DNA from: Sphingomonas arenae
GTDB lineage: Bacteria; Pseudomonadota; Alphaproteobacteria; Sphingomonadales; Sphingomonadaceae
Reading direction: 5' to 3'
Length of the DNA: 64,000 nucleotides
NCBI RefSeq assembly: GCF_016924655.1
Contig: NZ_JAFFJU010000001.1
Span: forward strand, 310,001 to 374,000
Within the stretch, counting starts at the first letter, position 1, and the number at the start of each line of letters is the position of its first letter. The notes under the pieces were generated by a model. It worked only from the letters and a program-made list of their open reading frames with translations. It ran no database searches and was not told where the DNA came from. Both the position numbers and the translations under genes were made by a program. Shown here in pieces: positions 7,626 through 16,001 of this stretch.

Positions 7626-8353
7626 GCGGTTGTGCAACGGTTCCGGACAACGGCGCCGCGATCAGCGTTACCGGCATTGCCCGCGACTTCGAAGCCGGCG
7701 GGCAGGTGCTGCGGGTGCTGCACGGGATCAACCTGGATGTGGCGGCCGGACAGCTGACCTACCTGGTCGGCGAGTCCGGGTCGGGCAAAACGACGCTGAT
7801 CTCCATCATCGCCGGAATCCTTTACCCCACAGAAGGCTGCGTGCGGGTGTTCGGGACCGACATCTATGCGCTGAGCGACCGCCAACTGGTCGAGTTCCGG
7901 CTGAACACGATCGGCTTCATCTTTCAGCAGTACAACCTCATCCCCACGATCGACGCTGCTTCGAATGCGGCCGTTCCGCTGATCGCCCAGGGCATGGACC
8001 GGCTGGAGGCGACCGAGCGCGCCCGCGTCATGCTGGAGCGGCTGAACATTGGCGATCAGGCGAGCAAGCTTCCGAGCCAGCTGTCGGGTGGCCAGATGCA
8101 ACGCGTGGCAATCGCCCGCGCGCTGGTGCACCAACCCAAGCTGGTGGTCTGCGACGAGCCGACGGCGGCGCTGGACGCCAAGTCCGGCCGGCGCGTCATG
8201 GACCTCCTTCGAGATGTGGCGGTGGCCAGCGACCGTTCGGTCATCATCGTCACGCACGACAACCGGATCTTCGATCTCGCCGACCGCATCCTCGTGATGG
8301 AGGACGGCCGGATCACCCATGACGGTACCGAAGTGCCCGCACACGAGAGATAA
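7622..8353 (+). CDS. ABC transporter ATP-binding protein (LolD/MacB/DevA type)
   Basis: A 243-residue ATPase with all canonical motifs: Walker A GESGSGKTT, Q-loop FIFQQYNLIP, signature LSGGQMQRVAIARAL, Walker B LVVCDEPTAALD and the switch His in IIVTHDNRIF. The sequence groups it with the LolD/MacB/DevA class that drives mechanotransmission rather than translocation through the membrane. Start and stop are coupled to the permease upstream (4-base overlap), and the adaptor gene begins three bases after it ends. It is the power unit of the tripartite exporter at 6486-10758. Confidence 0.93.
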   Translation: MSGCATVPDNGAAISVTGIARDFEAGGQVLRVLHGINLDVAAGQLTYLVGESGSGKTTLISIIAGILYPTEGCVRVFGTDIYALSDRQLVEFRLNTIGFIFQQYNLIPTIDAASNAAVPLIAQGMDRLEATERARVMLERLNIGDQASKLPSQLSGGQMQRVAIARALVHQPKLVVCDEPTAALDAKSGRRVMDLLRDVAVASDRSVIIVTHDNRIFDLADRILVMEDGRITHDGTEVPAHER

Positions 8354-8356
8354 CAT

Positions 8357-9364
8357 ATGGCTCTGTTCCGATCCCGCCCGAGCTTCTCCCGCAACATCCT
8401 GCCGATCGTGGCGGTGATCGGTCTTGCCGTTGCCGCCTTCCTCATCTGGCGCGGCCTGCCCGACCGGCAATTGGAAGAGCCGGACGAAACCCCGGCCCGG
8501 GCGACGGGCGCCCTGGCCAATGCGCCGCGGGTGGCGGGTGCCGGCGTGGTGGAGCCCTCGAGCGAAGTCATCGACTTGGGCACCGCACTGTCGGGCCTCG
8601 TCACCGCGGTGCTGGTGCGACCCGGCGATTATGTGAGCCGCGGCCAGCCTCTCTTCCAGGTGGACGACCGCGATGTTCGCGCCCGACTGCTGGAGGCGGA
8701 GGCGAGCATCCGGGAGGCGAGCGCGGCCATTGCCGAAGCGCGTGCCGCCGAAGCCGTCGCAGTCCGGCAGCTGTCGCTCTATCGTGACATCGCCGATCCG
8801 GCCGCCGTGTCGCGTTCGGAGGTGATCCGGGCAGAGGGTGACGCTTCCGTGTCACGTGGCCGGCGCCAGCTTGCCGAGGCCCAGCTTGCGGCCGCGCGCG
8901 CCTCGCGCAACCGAGCTCGTGTTGAGCTCAACCGGCTTGTGGTGACGGCGCCGATCTCCGGCGAGATTCTGCGGATTGACGTCCGCCCGGGCGAGTTCGT
9001 TCAGGCCGGTCAGCAGGGCAACAGCAGCACGCCCTACATCCAGATGGGTGAGACGCGTCCGCTGCACGTTCGCATCGACATTGACGAGGACGAAGCCACC
9101 CGTGTCGCGCTTGGTAGCCCCGCCATCGTCAGCCCCCGCGGCGCCGCGGATCGCCAGGTCCGAGCCCGGTTTATCCGCGCGGAGCCGCAGGTCGTCCCCA
9201 AGCGCTCGCTCACCAACAGCGCTGCGGAACGGGTGGACGTCCGCGTGCTGCAGCTGATCTACGAGCTGCCTCGGGCCGACGGCCTGTTCCGGGTGGGTCA
9301 ACAGGTCGATGCGTTCATCGCAGCGCGCCCGGCAGCCGTCCGGCGCGAGGGTAGCGCGCAATGA
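8357..9364 (+). CDS. HlyD/DevB-type periplasmic adaptor
   Basis: A 335-residue membrane-fusion protein. One N-terminal membrane anchor (NILPIVAVIGLAVAAFLIW) is followed by a biotinyl-lipoyl-like half-motif (GLVTAVLVRPGDYVSRGQPL), an alanine-rich coiled-coil hairpin (about residues 110-190: RLLEAEASIREASAAIAEAR and onward) and the second lipoyl half (LVVTAPISGEILRIDVRPGE). This order is diagnostic of HlyD/AcrA/DevB adaptors. It bridges the inner-membrane ABC unit and the outer-membrane channel encoded next, whose start overlaps this gene's end by 4 bases. Confidence 0.92.
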   Translation: MALFRSRPSFSRNILPIVAVIGLAVAAFLIWRGLPDRQLEEPDETPARATGALANAPRVAGAGVVEPSSEVIDLGTALSGLVTAVLVRPGDYVSRGQPLFQVDDRDVRARLLEAEASIREASAAIAEARAAEAVAVRQLSLYRDIADPAAVSRSEVIRAEGDASVSRGRRQLAEAQLAAARASRNRARVELNRLVVTAPISGEILRIDVRPGEFVQAGQQGNSSTPYIQMGETRPLHVRIDIDEDEATRVALGSPAIVSPRGAADRQVRARFIRAEPQVVPKRSLTNSAAERVDVRVLQLIYELPRADGLFRVGQQVDAFIAARPAAVRREGSAQ

Positions 9365-10758
9365 CCCGACGGCTTCTTCTGGGGGCCGCCACCCTGATGC
9401 TGGCGGGGTGCGCGACGGGCCCGGGGCCGCTGCCGAGTGCCACCGAGGTGGTCTTGCCGTCTGCATTCCGGTTCGCTCCGGATCAAGCGACCCAGGCCAA
9501 CGTCAAATCTTTGCTGCCCCTGTCCGATCCGGCCTATGTCGCTCTGTCCGCCGCTGCGCTGGCCGACTCGCCGACCCTTGCCGCTGCCCTTGCAAGGATC
9601 GACATCGCACGGGCCGAAGCCAGTCGGGCGCGGGCTGACCGACTGCCCGAAGTGGACGGCGCGCTCTCTGCCGAGCGCTCTCGCGCCAGCGCCGCCCAGA
9701 CCGCCGCACCTGACATTCCGGGCGTGGACATCGATCGCACTCGGACGAGCTTCGGCGCGAACCTGACCGCCGTTTGGGACGCCGACCTGTTCGGGGGCCT
9801 TAGAGCGCGCCAGCGTGCGGCACTGGCCCGGATCGATGCCGCCGATGCGGACGCCGCCGCCGTTCGGCTGGCCCTGCGCGCGGAGATCGCGGGCAGCGTC
9901 ACGGACTGGCGCACCCTGACGGCGCGTGAGGACCGGCTTAGGCAGGATCTGGCCGCTGCTGAGCGATTGATCGAGCTTGCGGGGGTTCGCGAACGGGCAG
10001 GCATCGCGCCAGGGCTGGATCGGGTGCAGGCCGTGTCCGTCGCGGCGAGCAGCCGCACCCGGGTGCAAGCGCTTGACGGTGAGCGGGCGCGCATCATCGG
10101 GCGATTGGTGACGCTGGTCGGGCGCCCTGCAACCGAGGTGGAGCAACTCCTCGCCAGCTCGCAGCCGCAAGCGACCCTGACGGCGGCGCCCCCTGCCCTG
10201 CCTTCGACCCTCCTGACCAACCGCCCTGATGTGCTGGCGGCAGGAGCCCGCCTGCGAGCGGCCAACGAGCAGGTCGCCGCGGCGGCCGCGGCCCGCTATC
10301 CACGATTGACCCTGTCCAGCGCACTGGGCTTGTTAACGTTGTCGCTCGGTGGTCTCCTGGATGGCGAGGCGCTGAGCGGTTCCGTAGGCGGAGAACTGGC
10401 CGGCCCACTGCTCCACTTCGGACGGATCGCGGCGGACATCGACATTGCCGAGGCCGAGACCCGGAGCGCGTTCGCGAGCTATCGTGACGCGGTGTTCACC
10501 GCGCTGGGGGACGCGGAAGGGAGCTATGCGCTGGTTGCAGCCGCCGACGGCGAACTTGCCGCCGCACTGGCCGAGGCGGAGGCCACCGATCGTGCCGCGC
10601 GGCTTTCCGAGACTCGCTTTCGGGCTGGCCTCAGCAACTTCCTCCTGGTGCTCGACGCCCGGCGCTTGGCGCTCGCGGCCGGTGAGCGGGCGGCTGCAGC
10701 CCGAGGGCGTGCGCTTCGGGCGCGCATCGTCCTCTGGCAAGCGCTCGGCGGGTCTTGA
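9361..10758 (+). CDS. TolC/NodT-type outer-membrane efflux lipoprotein
   Basis: A 465-residue outer-membrane factor. The signal peptide MTRRLLLGAATLMLAGC ends in a lipobox. The protein has the duplicated helical structure of OEP family members: long alanine-rich helices such as DSPTLAAALARIDIARAEAS and the internal repeat RPDVLAAGARLRAANEQVAA, the canonical NodT-family RPDV motif. It completes a tripartite exporter with the three upstream genes, coupled by overlap. The gene ends 41 bases before the convergent M48 protease gene. Confidence 0.92.
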   Translation: MTRRLLLGAATLMLAGCATGPGPLPSATEVVLPSAFRFAPDQATQANVKSLLPLSDPAYVALSAAALADSPTLAAALARIDIARAEASRARADRLPEVDGALSAERSRASAAQTAAPDIPGVDIDRTRTSFGANLTAVWDADLFGGLRARQRAALARIDAADADAAAVRLALRAEIAGSVTDWRTLTAREDRLRQDLAAAERLIELAGVRERAGIAPGLDRVQAVSVAASSRTRVQALDGERARIIGRLVTLVGRPATEVEQLLASSQPQATLTAAPPALPSTLLTNRPDVLAAGARLRAANEQVAAAAAARYPRLTLSSALGLLTLSLGGLLDGEALSGSVGGELAGPLLHFGRIAADIDIAEAETRSAFASYRDAVFTALGDAEGSYALVAAADGELAAALAEAEATDRAARLSETRFRAGLSNFLLVLDARRLALAAGERAAAARGRALRARIVLWQALGGS

Positions 10759-10799
10759 GCAGGTCGACCACGATCATCGGAAACGCACGAACACCGGCA

Positions 10800-12704
10800 T
10801 CATAGAGCTGGATCCTTGCGGAACCGTCCCTCGGCGATGCGCATGTCGCAGGGCACGGCATCCGGCATGTCCGCGAGGACGCGCAGGCTGTCCTTGTTGC
10901 TGGCCTTCTGCGCGAAGTAGCTGGAGAAACCCGAAGCGCCGAGTGCGTTTCGGAACTTGGCCACTACCGCCTCGTGGCGCGGTGTCTGGAACAGGCGGAT
11001 CACCGCCGGCTGCGCTTCCGTCCCCAGATAGTAAGCTGCGTTGTCGGCCATGATCAGCCGAAGTTCCATGTAGTCGATCAGGGCGTCCGCCGAGGTCTTG
11101 CCCGGCCCGAGCGGCGTTTCGATGCCGGCGATTGGCTGTTCCGCATAGCGGCGCATGGTATCCAGGTTCCACTTGCTCTCGTCACCGAAGCCCGCCCGCG
11201 GCGGCCTGTCCCAGTTGTGGATACTGTAGGGGAAGCAGCGGTTCGCCCGCCAAGTCCGCTGCCATGCCTGTTTCTCGATCCGCTCAGCCGCAACCGGCGA
11301 CTTGTAGGATGCGCCGACCTGCTTGGCGTATCGGCTGGCAAGGGCGTCGATCGCTTCTTCGCTGCATCCATTTGGTTCGCCCGAGAGGCCCAGAACCGAG
11401 CCATAGGCCGATACCTGGCACCGAACGGCCATGCGGACGCCTTCCGTCATGGTCAGAAGGCTCGCTGGATCCGCCGTTCGGCCGGTCGCGACGAACAGCC
11501 CGCCCCACAGCGCCAGAGCGCCGCCCGCCGAGGCCCAGACGATGGTGGCTCCGCGCGGTCTCAGGCCGAACATGTTCCGCTCCGGATCGCGAGTCAGCCG
11601 GAAGATGCCCCAGATGCCCGGGCGCTCGGCGGCGACGACCTCGGCCATGAGGTCCTCGCCCATCGCGCGTCCAAAGCCGCCGCGCTGCCGCTGCTCCGGC
11701 GGGCGGGTGTCGCGCCGGAGCGGCGCATAGGCCATGGCCGGTCCGGTGGTCTGCACCAGCGCGGCAATTCGCTGGGCGATGCTCGGATGGGTCGCGGCCG
11801 GGCCCTCGACCGCCCCCGCGATCAGCATGGCGTCATGGCTCTCGGCAAGGCCCGCAATGCGATCGCGGCCGTGCACCTTGCGCAGGGCGGAGGCGAGCGC
11901 GGCCGGGTTATGCGTCAGCCGCACGGCCTCGGCATCGGCGATGAACTCGCGCGAACTGCTGATCGCGGCGCGCGACACATAGCCGATGCGGTGGGCGAGA
12001 TTTCCGATGAACCAAAGGGCGAGCATCAGCGGCAGCGCCACAGGGAAGATGATGAAGCCGACGATCGACCGGCCATTTTCCAGCTTTTCGTCGTCGAGGA
12101 GCTGCCCACGAAGCGCGCCGAGGTTGCCGAGAAACGCGTTGGCCGCGGCCATCAGCCGGGTATCGCGATTGCGGATGTGCATCAGCTCATGCGCGAGGAC
12201 CGCCTCGAGTTCCTCGTCATCCAGGCCGTCGAGCAGACCGCGAGTGACCACGATGACCATATTGGAGTCACGCACGCCGACCGCGAACGCGTTCATCGCT
12301 CCGCTCTCGATCACGCCGGCGAAGGGCGGCTTGATCCCCGCCGCAATGATGAGCGGCTCCAGCAGCCGAACCAGCCGGGGCTCGTCCGTGCCATCGACGT
12401 AGCGAAAGCCCGTATCCTTGTGCACCGCGCTGACGTGCCACCAGTAGCGGAGCAGGAAGATCACGGCCCCGACCGCGGTCAGGGGCAAGAGGTAGCGCCG
12501 GCTGTACCCACCCCCGCCGAACACGGGGGTGTGGGCCGGGTCGAAGATCAGCAGCGGAAAGGTCAGAACCGCTGCGGCCATGAGGTGGAAAGCGACCAGG
12601 AAGCCTGCGAACAGTACCAGTGACCGCAACTGGTTGGACCGCACATGGCTGTACAGCCCGACCGGCGCCGCCATTGCGCGAACCGGACCTCGCATCAGGT
12701 TCAT
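10800..12704 (-). CDS. M48-family membrane zinc metalloprotease
   Basis: A 634-residue membrane protease. Two N-terminal membrane helices (LRSLVLFAGFLVAFHLMAAA; LLPLTAVGAVIFLLRYWW) precede the M48 catalytic motif HELMHIRNRD (HExxH) in a DEELEAVLAHE context like HtpX/Ste24. Two more helices lie around IVGFIIFPVALPLMLALWFI, with the probable third zinc ligand Glu in SSREFIADAEAVRLT. The last 250 residues, after another membrane helix (TIVWASAGGALALWGGLFVA), form an extra domain with no family I recognise. LemA is 22 bases upstream on the same strand; LemA-M48 pairing is common and suggests membrane-protein quality control. Confidence 0.88.
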   Translation of the reverse strand: MNLMRGPVRAMAAPVGLYSHVRSNQLRSLVLFAGFLVAFHLMAAAVLTFPLLIFDPAHTPVFGGGGYSRRYLLPLTAVGAVIFLLRYWWHVSAVHKDTGFRYVDGTDEPRLVRLLEPLIIAAGIKPPFAGVIESGAMNAFAVGVRDSNMVIVVTRGLLDGLDDEELEAVLAHELMHIRNRDTRLMAAANAFLGNLGALRGQLLDDEKLENGRSIVGFIIFPVALPLMLALWFIGNLAHRIGYVSRAAISSSREFIADAEAVRLTHNPAALASALRKVHGRDRIAGLAESHDAMLIAGAVEGPAATHPSIAQRIAALVQTTGPAMAYAPLRRDTRPPEQRQRGGFGRAMGEDLMAEVVAAERPGIWGIFRLTRDPERNMFGLRPRGATIVWASAGGALALWGGLFVATGRTADPASLLTMTEGVRMAVRCQVSAYGSVLGLSGEPNGCSEEAIDALASRYAKQVGASYKSPVAAERIEKQAWQRTWRANRCFPYSIHNWDRPPRAGFGDESKWNLDTMRRYAEQPIAGIETPLGPGKTSADALIDYMELRLIMADNAAYYLGTEAQPAVIRLFQTPRHEAVVAKFRNALGASGFSSYFAQKASNKDSLRVLADMPDAVPCDMRIAEGRFRKDPAL

Positions 12705-12726
12705 GGCTTGTGCCCCGCTCGCCCGA

Positions 12727-13302
12727 TCAGAACTGGATGGCGACCGGCTCGTCCATGATCAGCCGCTCCACCCCGAGTTCATAGGGTCGGCGGGTGCTCA
12801 GCCGGCGATAGCTGGCGATGCGGCTGCCGGGGAACTGGCGAATGGCGGTGTTATATTCCTCGACCGCCAGATTGTAGAAGCGGCGCGCGGCGCTGACGCG
12901 GTTCTCAATGTCCGTCAGCTGTCCGGAGAGGTCGCGGAAGTGGCCGGATGCCTTCAGGTCGGGATAGCTCTCCGCGATGCTGAGCATGGCGTTGATCGAC
13001 TGGCCAAGCTGCTGCTCGGCCTCCAGCCTCATCTGCGGGGAGGCAGCGCCGAGCGCCGCGGCACGGGCCTGTGCAACGTTCTCGATCGCCGCAGTCTCAT
13101 GCTTGGCGAAGCCGCGCACGGTCTCGACCAGGCCGGGGATCAGGCTGTGCCGGTGCTTCAGCTGGACGTCGATGTCGGCGAGCGCGGTATCGCAGCGCGC
13201 ATCCAACGCCATGATCCGGTTGTAGCCTGAATAAACAATCATCAGCGGGACAGCGACGATCGCCACCAGCAACACGATAAGCAAGATGACAACGCCGGTC
13301 AT
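12727..13302 (-). CDS. lemA: LemA family protein
   Basis: A 191-residue protein with one N-terminal membrane helix (VVILLIVLLVAIVAVPLMIV) followed by YSGYNRIMALDARCDTALAD. The next segment, IDVQLKHRHSLIPGLVETVR, is the signature of LemA proteins (consensus VQL.RR.DLIPNLV..V). The rest is helical, with the typical LTDIENRVSAARRFYNLAVEEYN segment split over two helices. It is the first gene of a LemA-M48 protease operon and is divergent from pspA, both consistent with envelope-stress function. Its precise biochemical role is not established for the family. Confidence 0.93.
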   Translation of the reverse strand: MTGVVILLIVLLVAIVAVPLMIVYSGYNRIMALDARCDTALADIDVQLKHRHSLIPGLVETVRGFAKHETAAIENVAQARAAALGAASPQMRLEAEQQLGQSINAMLSIAESYPDLKASGHFRDLSGQLTDIENRVSAARRFYNLAVEEYNTAIRQFPGSRIASYRRLSTRRPYELGVERLIMDEPVAIQF

Positions 13303-13434
13303 GTTCTTCCCCCAGGTCCAAACGACGTCCTGCTAACCGACAATTGGTTGCGAATTGCCAAACGGGGTCGATTTAACTGCTTATTAGCGGGTCCCGTCAG
13401 ACAAGTGCCCGCAAACGAGCAAGGGGAGCGTAAG

Positions 13435-14106
13435 ATGGCCGAGTCAGTTTTTCTTCGTGTCCGCAGAATTCTGTCCGGGCGGATCGAGGACACGGTCGAT
13501 CAGATGGAGCGGAACGGCGGCGACGGCGTGATGCGCGAAGCTATCCGCGAGGTCGACCGGGCCATTGATGAAATCCGCAGCCAGCAACAGAGCGCCATGG
13601 CTCGCCGGCTGCAAGCCGCCAAGCAGCAGAAGATGGTGGAAGCCAAGATCGCGGAATTGGGCGAGAAGGCGCGCTTCGCGGTGAACGAAGGCCGTGACGA
13701 TCTCGCCGAGGCGGCCCTCGTCCGCCAGGTGGATTTCGAGGCGGAGATCGGCAAGCTCGTCAAGGTTCAGGAGTCGACTGGCGAGGAACAGGCCAAGCTC
13801 GAGGACAGCCTCGCCTCGCTGCGGTCGCGCAAGACCCAGATGGAAGATGCGCTCCGCGCCTTTGGCGAAGCGCAGGCCGAGGCGAGCATGGGCGGGGACA
13901 AGGGCTTCCAGGTCCAGCGCCAGGTCGAACAGAAGGTCGAGCGCGCCGAGGCGGCCTTCGATCGGGCAATGGGCGGCGCTGGCGGGGTCAACTTCACGCG
14001 TGCCGACGCCGACACCATCAACAAGGTCACTGAGCTTGACGGCCTGCAGAAGAACGCGTCCGTGCAGCAACGACTGGCGGCACTCAAGGCCGGCAAAGCG
14101 GCGTGA
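13435..14106 (+). CDS. pspA: PspA/IM30 (ESCRT-III-like) envelope stress protein
   Basis: A 223-residue, almost wholly alpha-helical coiled-coil protein. The ATG at 13435 is chosen because AGGGGAG lies about 8 bases upstream and the protein then begins with the short amphipathic helix MAESVFLRVRRILSGRIEDT. The rest (MREAIREVDRAIDEIRSQQQ, and Glu/Ala/Lys-rich helices to about 150) matches the PspA/IM30 pattern. Such proteins bind and remodel stressed inner membranes. No pspF activator or pspBC is adjacent, so regulation differs from the enterobacterial system. Next to LemA/M48 (divergent) and a small membrane protein overlapping its stop. Confidence 0.85.
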   Translation: MAESVFLRVRRILSGRIEDTVDQMERNGGDGVMREAIREVDRAIDEIRSQQQSAMARRLQAAKQQKMVEAKIAELGEKARFAVNEGRDDLAEAALVRQVDFEAEIGKLVKVQESTGEEQAKLEDSLASLRSRKTQMEDALRAFGEAQAEASMGGDKGFQVQRQVEQKVERAEAAFDRAMGGAGGVNFTRADADTINKVTELDGLQKNASVQQRLAALKAGKAA

Positions 14107-14381
14107 GCCTGATCTGCAAGCCGACGGCGGCGGAGCAGGCCAGCCCGCTCCGCCGGGCCGCGGAAGCGGGTTTGCGCAGCGGTCGCCAGTTGCACGAGGC
14201 GGGTCGCGCGACAAGCGAAGTCGCCAAACGTGGTGCCAGCAAGGCTGCGAGCCTGTGGCTGCTGGCAATGTTCACATTCGGCGCCCTGACGGCGAGCAGC
14301 ACGGGTGCAAAACTGTTTGGCCTGCTGTTGATGTCACCCTTCTACTACCTGGCTTGGCGAAAGTGGGGCCGGCGACTTTGA
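14103..14381 (+). CDS. Small membrane protein downstream of pspA
   Basis: A 92-residue protein starting with a GTG that overlaps the pspA stop (GTGA), so it is probably translationally coupled to it. The first 48 residues are polar and helical; the rest has two apolar segments, SLWLLAMFTFGALTASS and LFGLLLMSPFYYLAW, ending in a basic tail (RKWGRRL). I recognise no family. Position suggests a membrane partner of PspA, playing the role that PspB/C play elsewhere, but that is inference from location only. Confidence 0.6.
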   Translation: MSLICKPTAAEQASPLRRAAEAGLRSGRQLHEAGRATSEVAKRGASKAASLWLLAMFTFGALTASSTGAKLFGLLLMSPFYYLAWRKWGRRL

Positions 14382-14405
14382 GCGAAGTGCTTTAGCCGTT
14401 CAGCG

Positions 14406-14798
14406 TCACGATGGCAGGCCCTTGCGTCCGAACCCGCGTGCCGCCGGGGCAGAGTCAACCGTCGAAGGGTCCGCCCGCCCAGCCATGTAGCGCTCGAAGG
14501 CGCCGTCCACGTCGAACTGCGGCTTCTCATGCGCGGCCGGTTCGGACTTGTCTTCCAGCCACCCGTCAGCCCGCTCGATTGCGGCATCGACGAGCGCTCC
14601 CGCCGGATCGGTGACGAGATCCACGAGCGCCAGGGGGTCCGCACCACCCGTGCTGCCGGCCTTCTGATAACCTTGGTACAGGACATACCCACCAGCCAGT
14701 AGGCAGGCGAGAGCGAATTGCGCCGATCCACTAACGAGTAGCCAGCCTGCTGAAAGCAGAAGCCCAGTGCCAATGAGAAATGAGGGCCAGCTGCGCAT
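14406..14798 (-). CDS. Small two-TM membrane protein, function unknown
   Basis: A 130-residue protein; the start MRSWPSFLIG at 14798 places a membrane segment at the very N-terminus (SFLIGTGLLLSAGWLLVSG), followed closely by a second (FALACLLAGGYVLYQGY). The remaining cytoplasmic or periplasmic tail is acidic, with DPAGALVDAAIERADGWLED. I recognise no family. It lies convergent to the pspA operon and may belong to the same envelope-stress neighbourhood. An upstream in-frame ATG at 14831 would add 11 residues. Confidence 0.5.
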   Translation of the reverse strand: MRSWPSFLIGTGLLLSAGWLLVSGSAQFALACLLAGGYVLYQGYQKAGSTGGADPLALVDLVTDPAGALVDAAIERADGWLEDKSEPAAHEKPQFDVDGAFERYMAGRADPSTVDSAPAARGFGRKGLPS

Positions 14799-14882
14799 GT
14801 TCGTCACCCCGGTGGCAATCACCGCGGCCACTGCTAGCGAAGGTCTCTCAAAAAAAGGTGAAACTCCGACCCGCGATGCCGC

Positions 14883-15890
14883 TCAAGGCGTGACTTCTGT
14901 GATGCGGAGGGGGCTTGTCGGAGGACAGGAAGATCCCTCGCACGCAGGCCCGATCAGGATGCGTCCGACGCTCACCGCGCTGTCGGCAGCCTCGGCCTTC
15001 CGGTTTTCGCCACGGTCGGCCAGCGATGCGCGGACCGCGGGTGTGAAGATCCGGTCGAAATCCCGCTCGAGCGCCGTGGCTGAACGATAGGTCTCGGTGG
15101 CGCCGTCTCTGTGTACGCGCAGCGGGAGGCGGGTCAGCTGAACCACTCTCCGACGGTCACCGGATCGGAGAGCGGCGCGCAGGTCAGACATGAACTCGCC
15201 GCGACGGTCGACAACGGCGAGCGGGCTGGCCTGCGCCAGCGCTCCATCCGAGAGGTTGGACCGCTGGACTCTGGACCCCGTCACGACGACGTCGCTTTCT
15301 TCGTTTGGTTCAGGTCGATCGGCACCCGACAGGTTCGATGCAGAGGGAGGCGGAGCGGGTGCCGGCGGTGCGGCCGCGACCATGGCCGGGGCCGGGGAAG
15401 TCGCCCTCGCGGCCACGCGATCGCTCCTCACGTCCGCAACTTGCGGATCGGAAGGTCCTGCAGCCGGCGGGACGGCGGCCGGAGCCACCGAATTGGGCGG
15501 CTCGAACGCCAGCCGTTCCTCCACGGCATCGGCCGTCTCGGGGGTAGCCTGCTGGCTAGCGCAGTCCGGGCCGGTGCAGGCCGGCGCAGCAGCCATGGCG
15601 TCGGGCGAGGCTGGAGCGCTGGTTGGAGCGGATTCGCGCAGCGTGCCGAGGCCAACGGGAAGGCTTACGACCAGGACCAAGGCCGCGGTCGCAAACGCGC
15701 CTGCCGCCCGTTGGTGCGTCCTGGCCCAACCCATCCAGCCCGCCCGCCGCCGCGGGACGTCGGAGCCTGTCGGTGAAGGCTCCCGGCCATCGAACTTGCG
15801 AAGCGCCGCATCGATTGCGGCCTGCCGTGCGGCAGGGCGCGGAGGCGGAGCCCGGGGCAGCGGGACCGGTTCATCGGCCTGGACCGCCAT
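14883..15890 (-). CDS. Single-pass membrane protein of the ECF sigma operon (candidate anti-sigma factor)
   Basis: A 335-residue protein. Its N-terminal 60 residues (DEPVPLPRAPPPRP, AAIDAALRKFDGREPSP) are proline-rich and presumably cytoplasmic, then comes one membrane helix (GAFATAALVLVVSLPVG, about 64-80) and a long Ala/Pro-rich periplasmic linker. At residues 201-207 is VVVTGSR, followed by VQRSNLSDGALAQASPLAVV, which resembles the plug start of TonB-dependent receptors. The C-terminal 110 residues (FMSDLRAALRSGDRRRVVQL and after) form a small unknown domain with a CEGSSC pair. It is the third gene after an ECF sigma factor and a vWA lipoprotein on the same strand. The topology suits a sigma regulator, but no classical ZAS motif is present. 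Confidence 0.6.
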   Translation of the reverse strand: MAVQADEPVPLPRAPPPRPAARQAAIDAALRKFDGREPSPTGSDVPRRRAGWMGWARTHQRAAGAFATAALVLVVSLPVGLGTLRESAPTSAPASPDAMAAAPACTGPDCASQQATPETADAVEERLAFEPPNSVAPAAVPPAAGPSDPQVADVRSDRVAARATSPAPAMVAAAPPAPAPPPSASNLSGADRPEPNEESDVVVTGSRVQRSNLSDGALAQASPLAVVDRRGEFMSDLRAALRSGDRRRVVQLTRLPLRVHRDGATETYRSATALERDFDRIFTPAVRASLADRGENRKAEAADSAVSVGRILIGPACEGSSCPPTSPLRITEVTP

Positions 15891-16001
15891 CTACCGCGTT
15901 CCTTCGAAGAGCAGCATGGTCTGACCATACTGGCAAAGTTGAGGGTGTCGAAGGCATCTTTTGGCCGCCGGAACCCTCGCGAGCGCCGGCGGCCGTGGGA
16001 C

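Noticed and set aside
10974-12623. Forward open frame antisense to the M48 protease
   Set aside because: Mirror frame of a gene with an HExxH motif; no protein-like features.
13303-13434. Possible sigma-54 promoter in front of pspA
   Set aside because: The best GG...GC pair (TTGGTTGCGAATTGCC) has a spacing of 9 instead of 10 and lacks the consensus TGGCAC half; no PspF-like activator is nearby.
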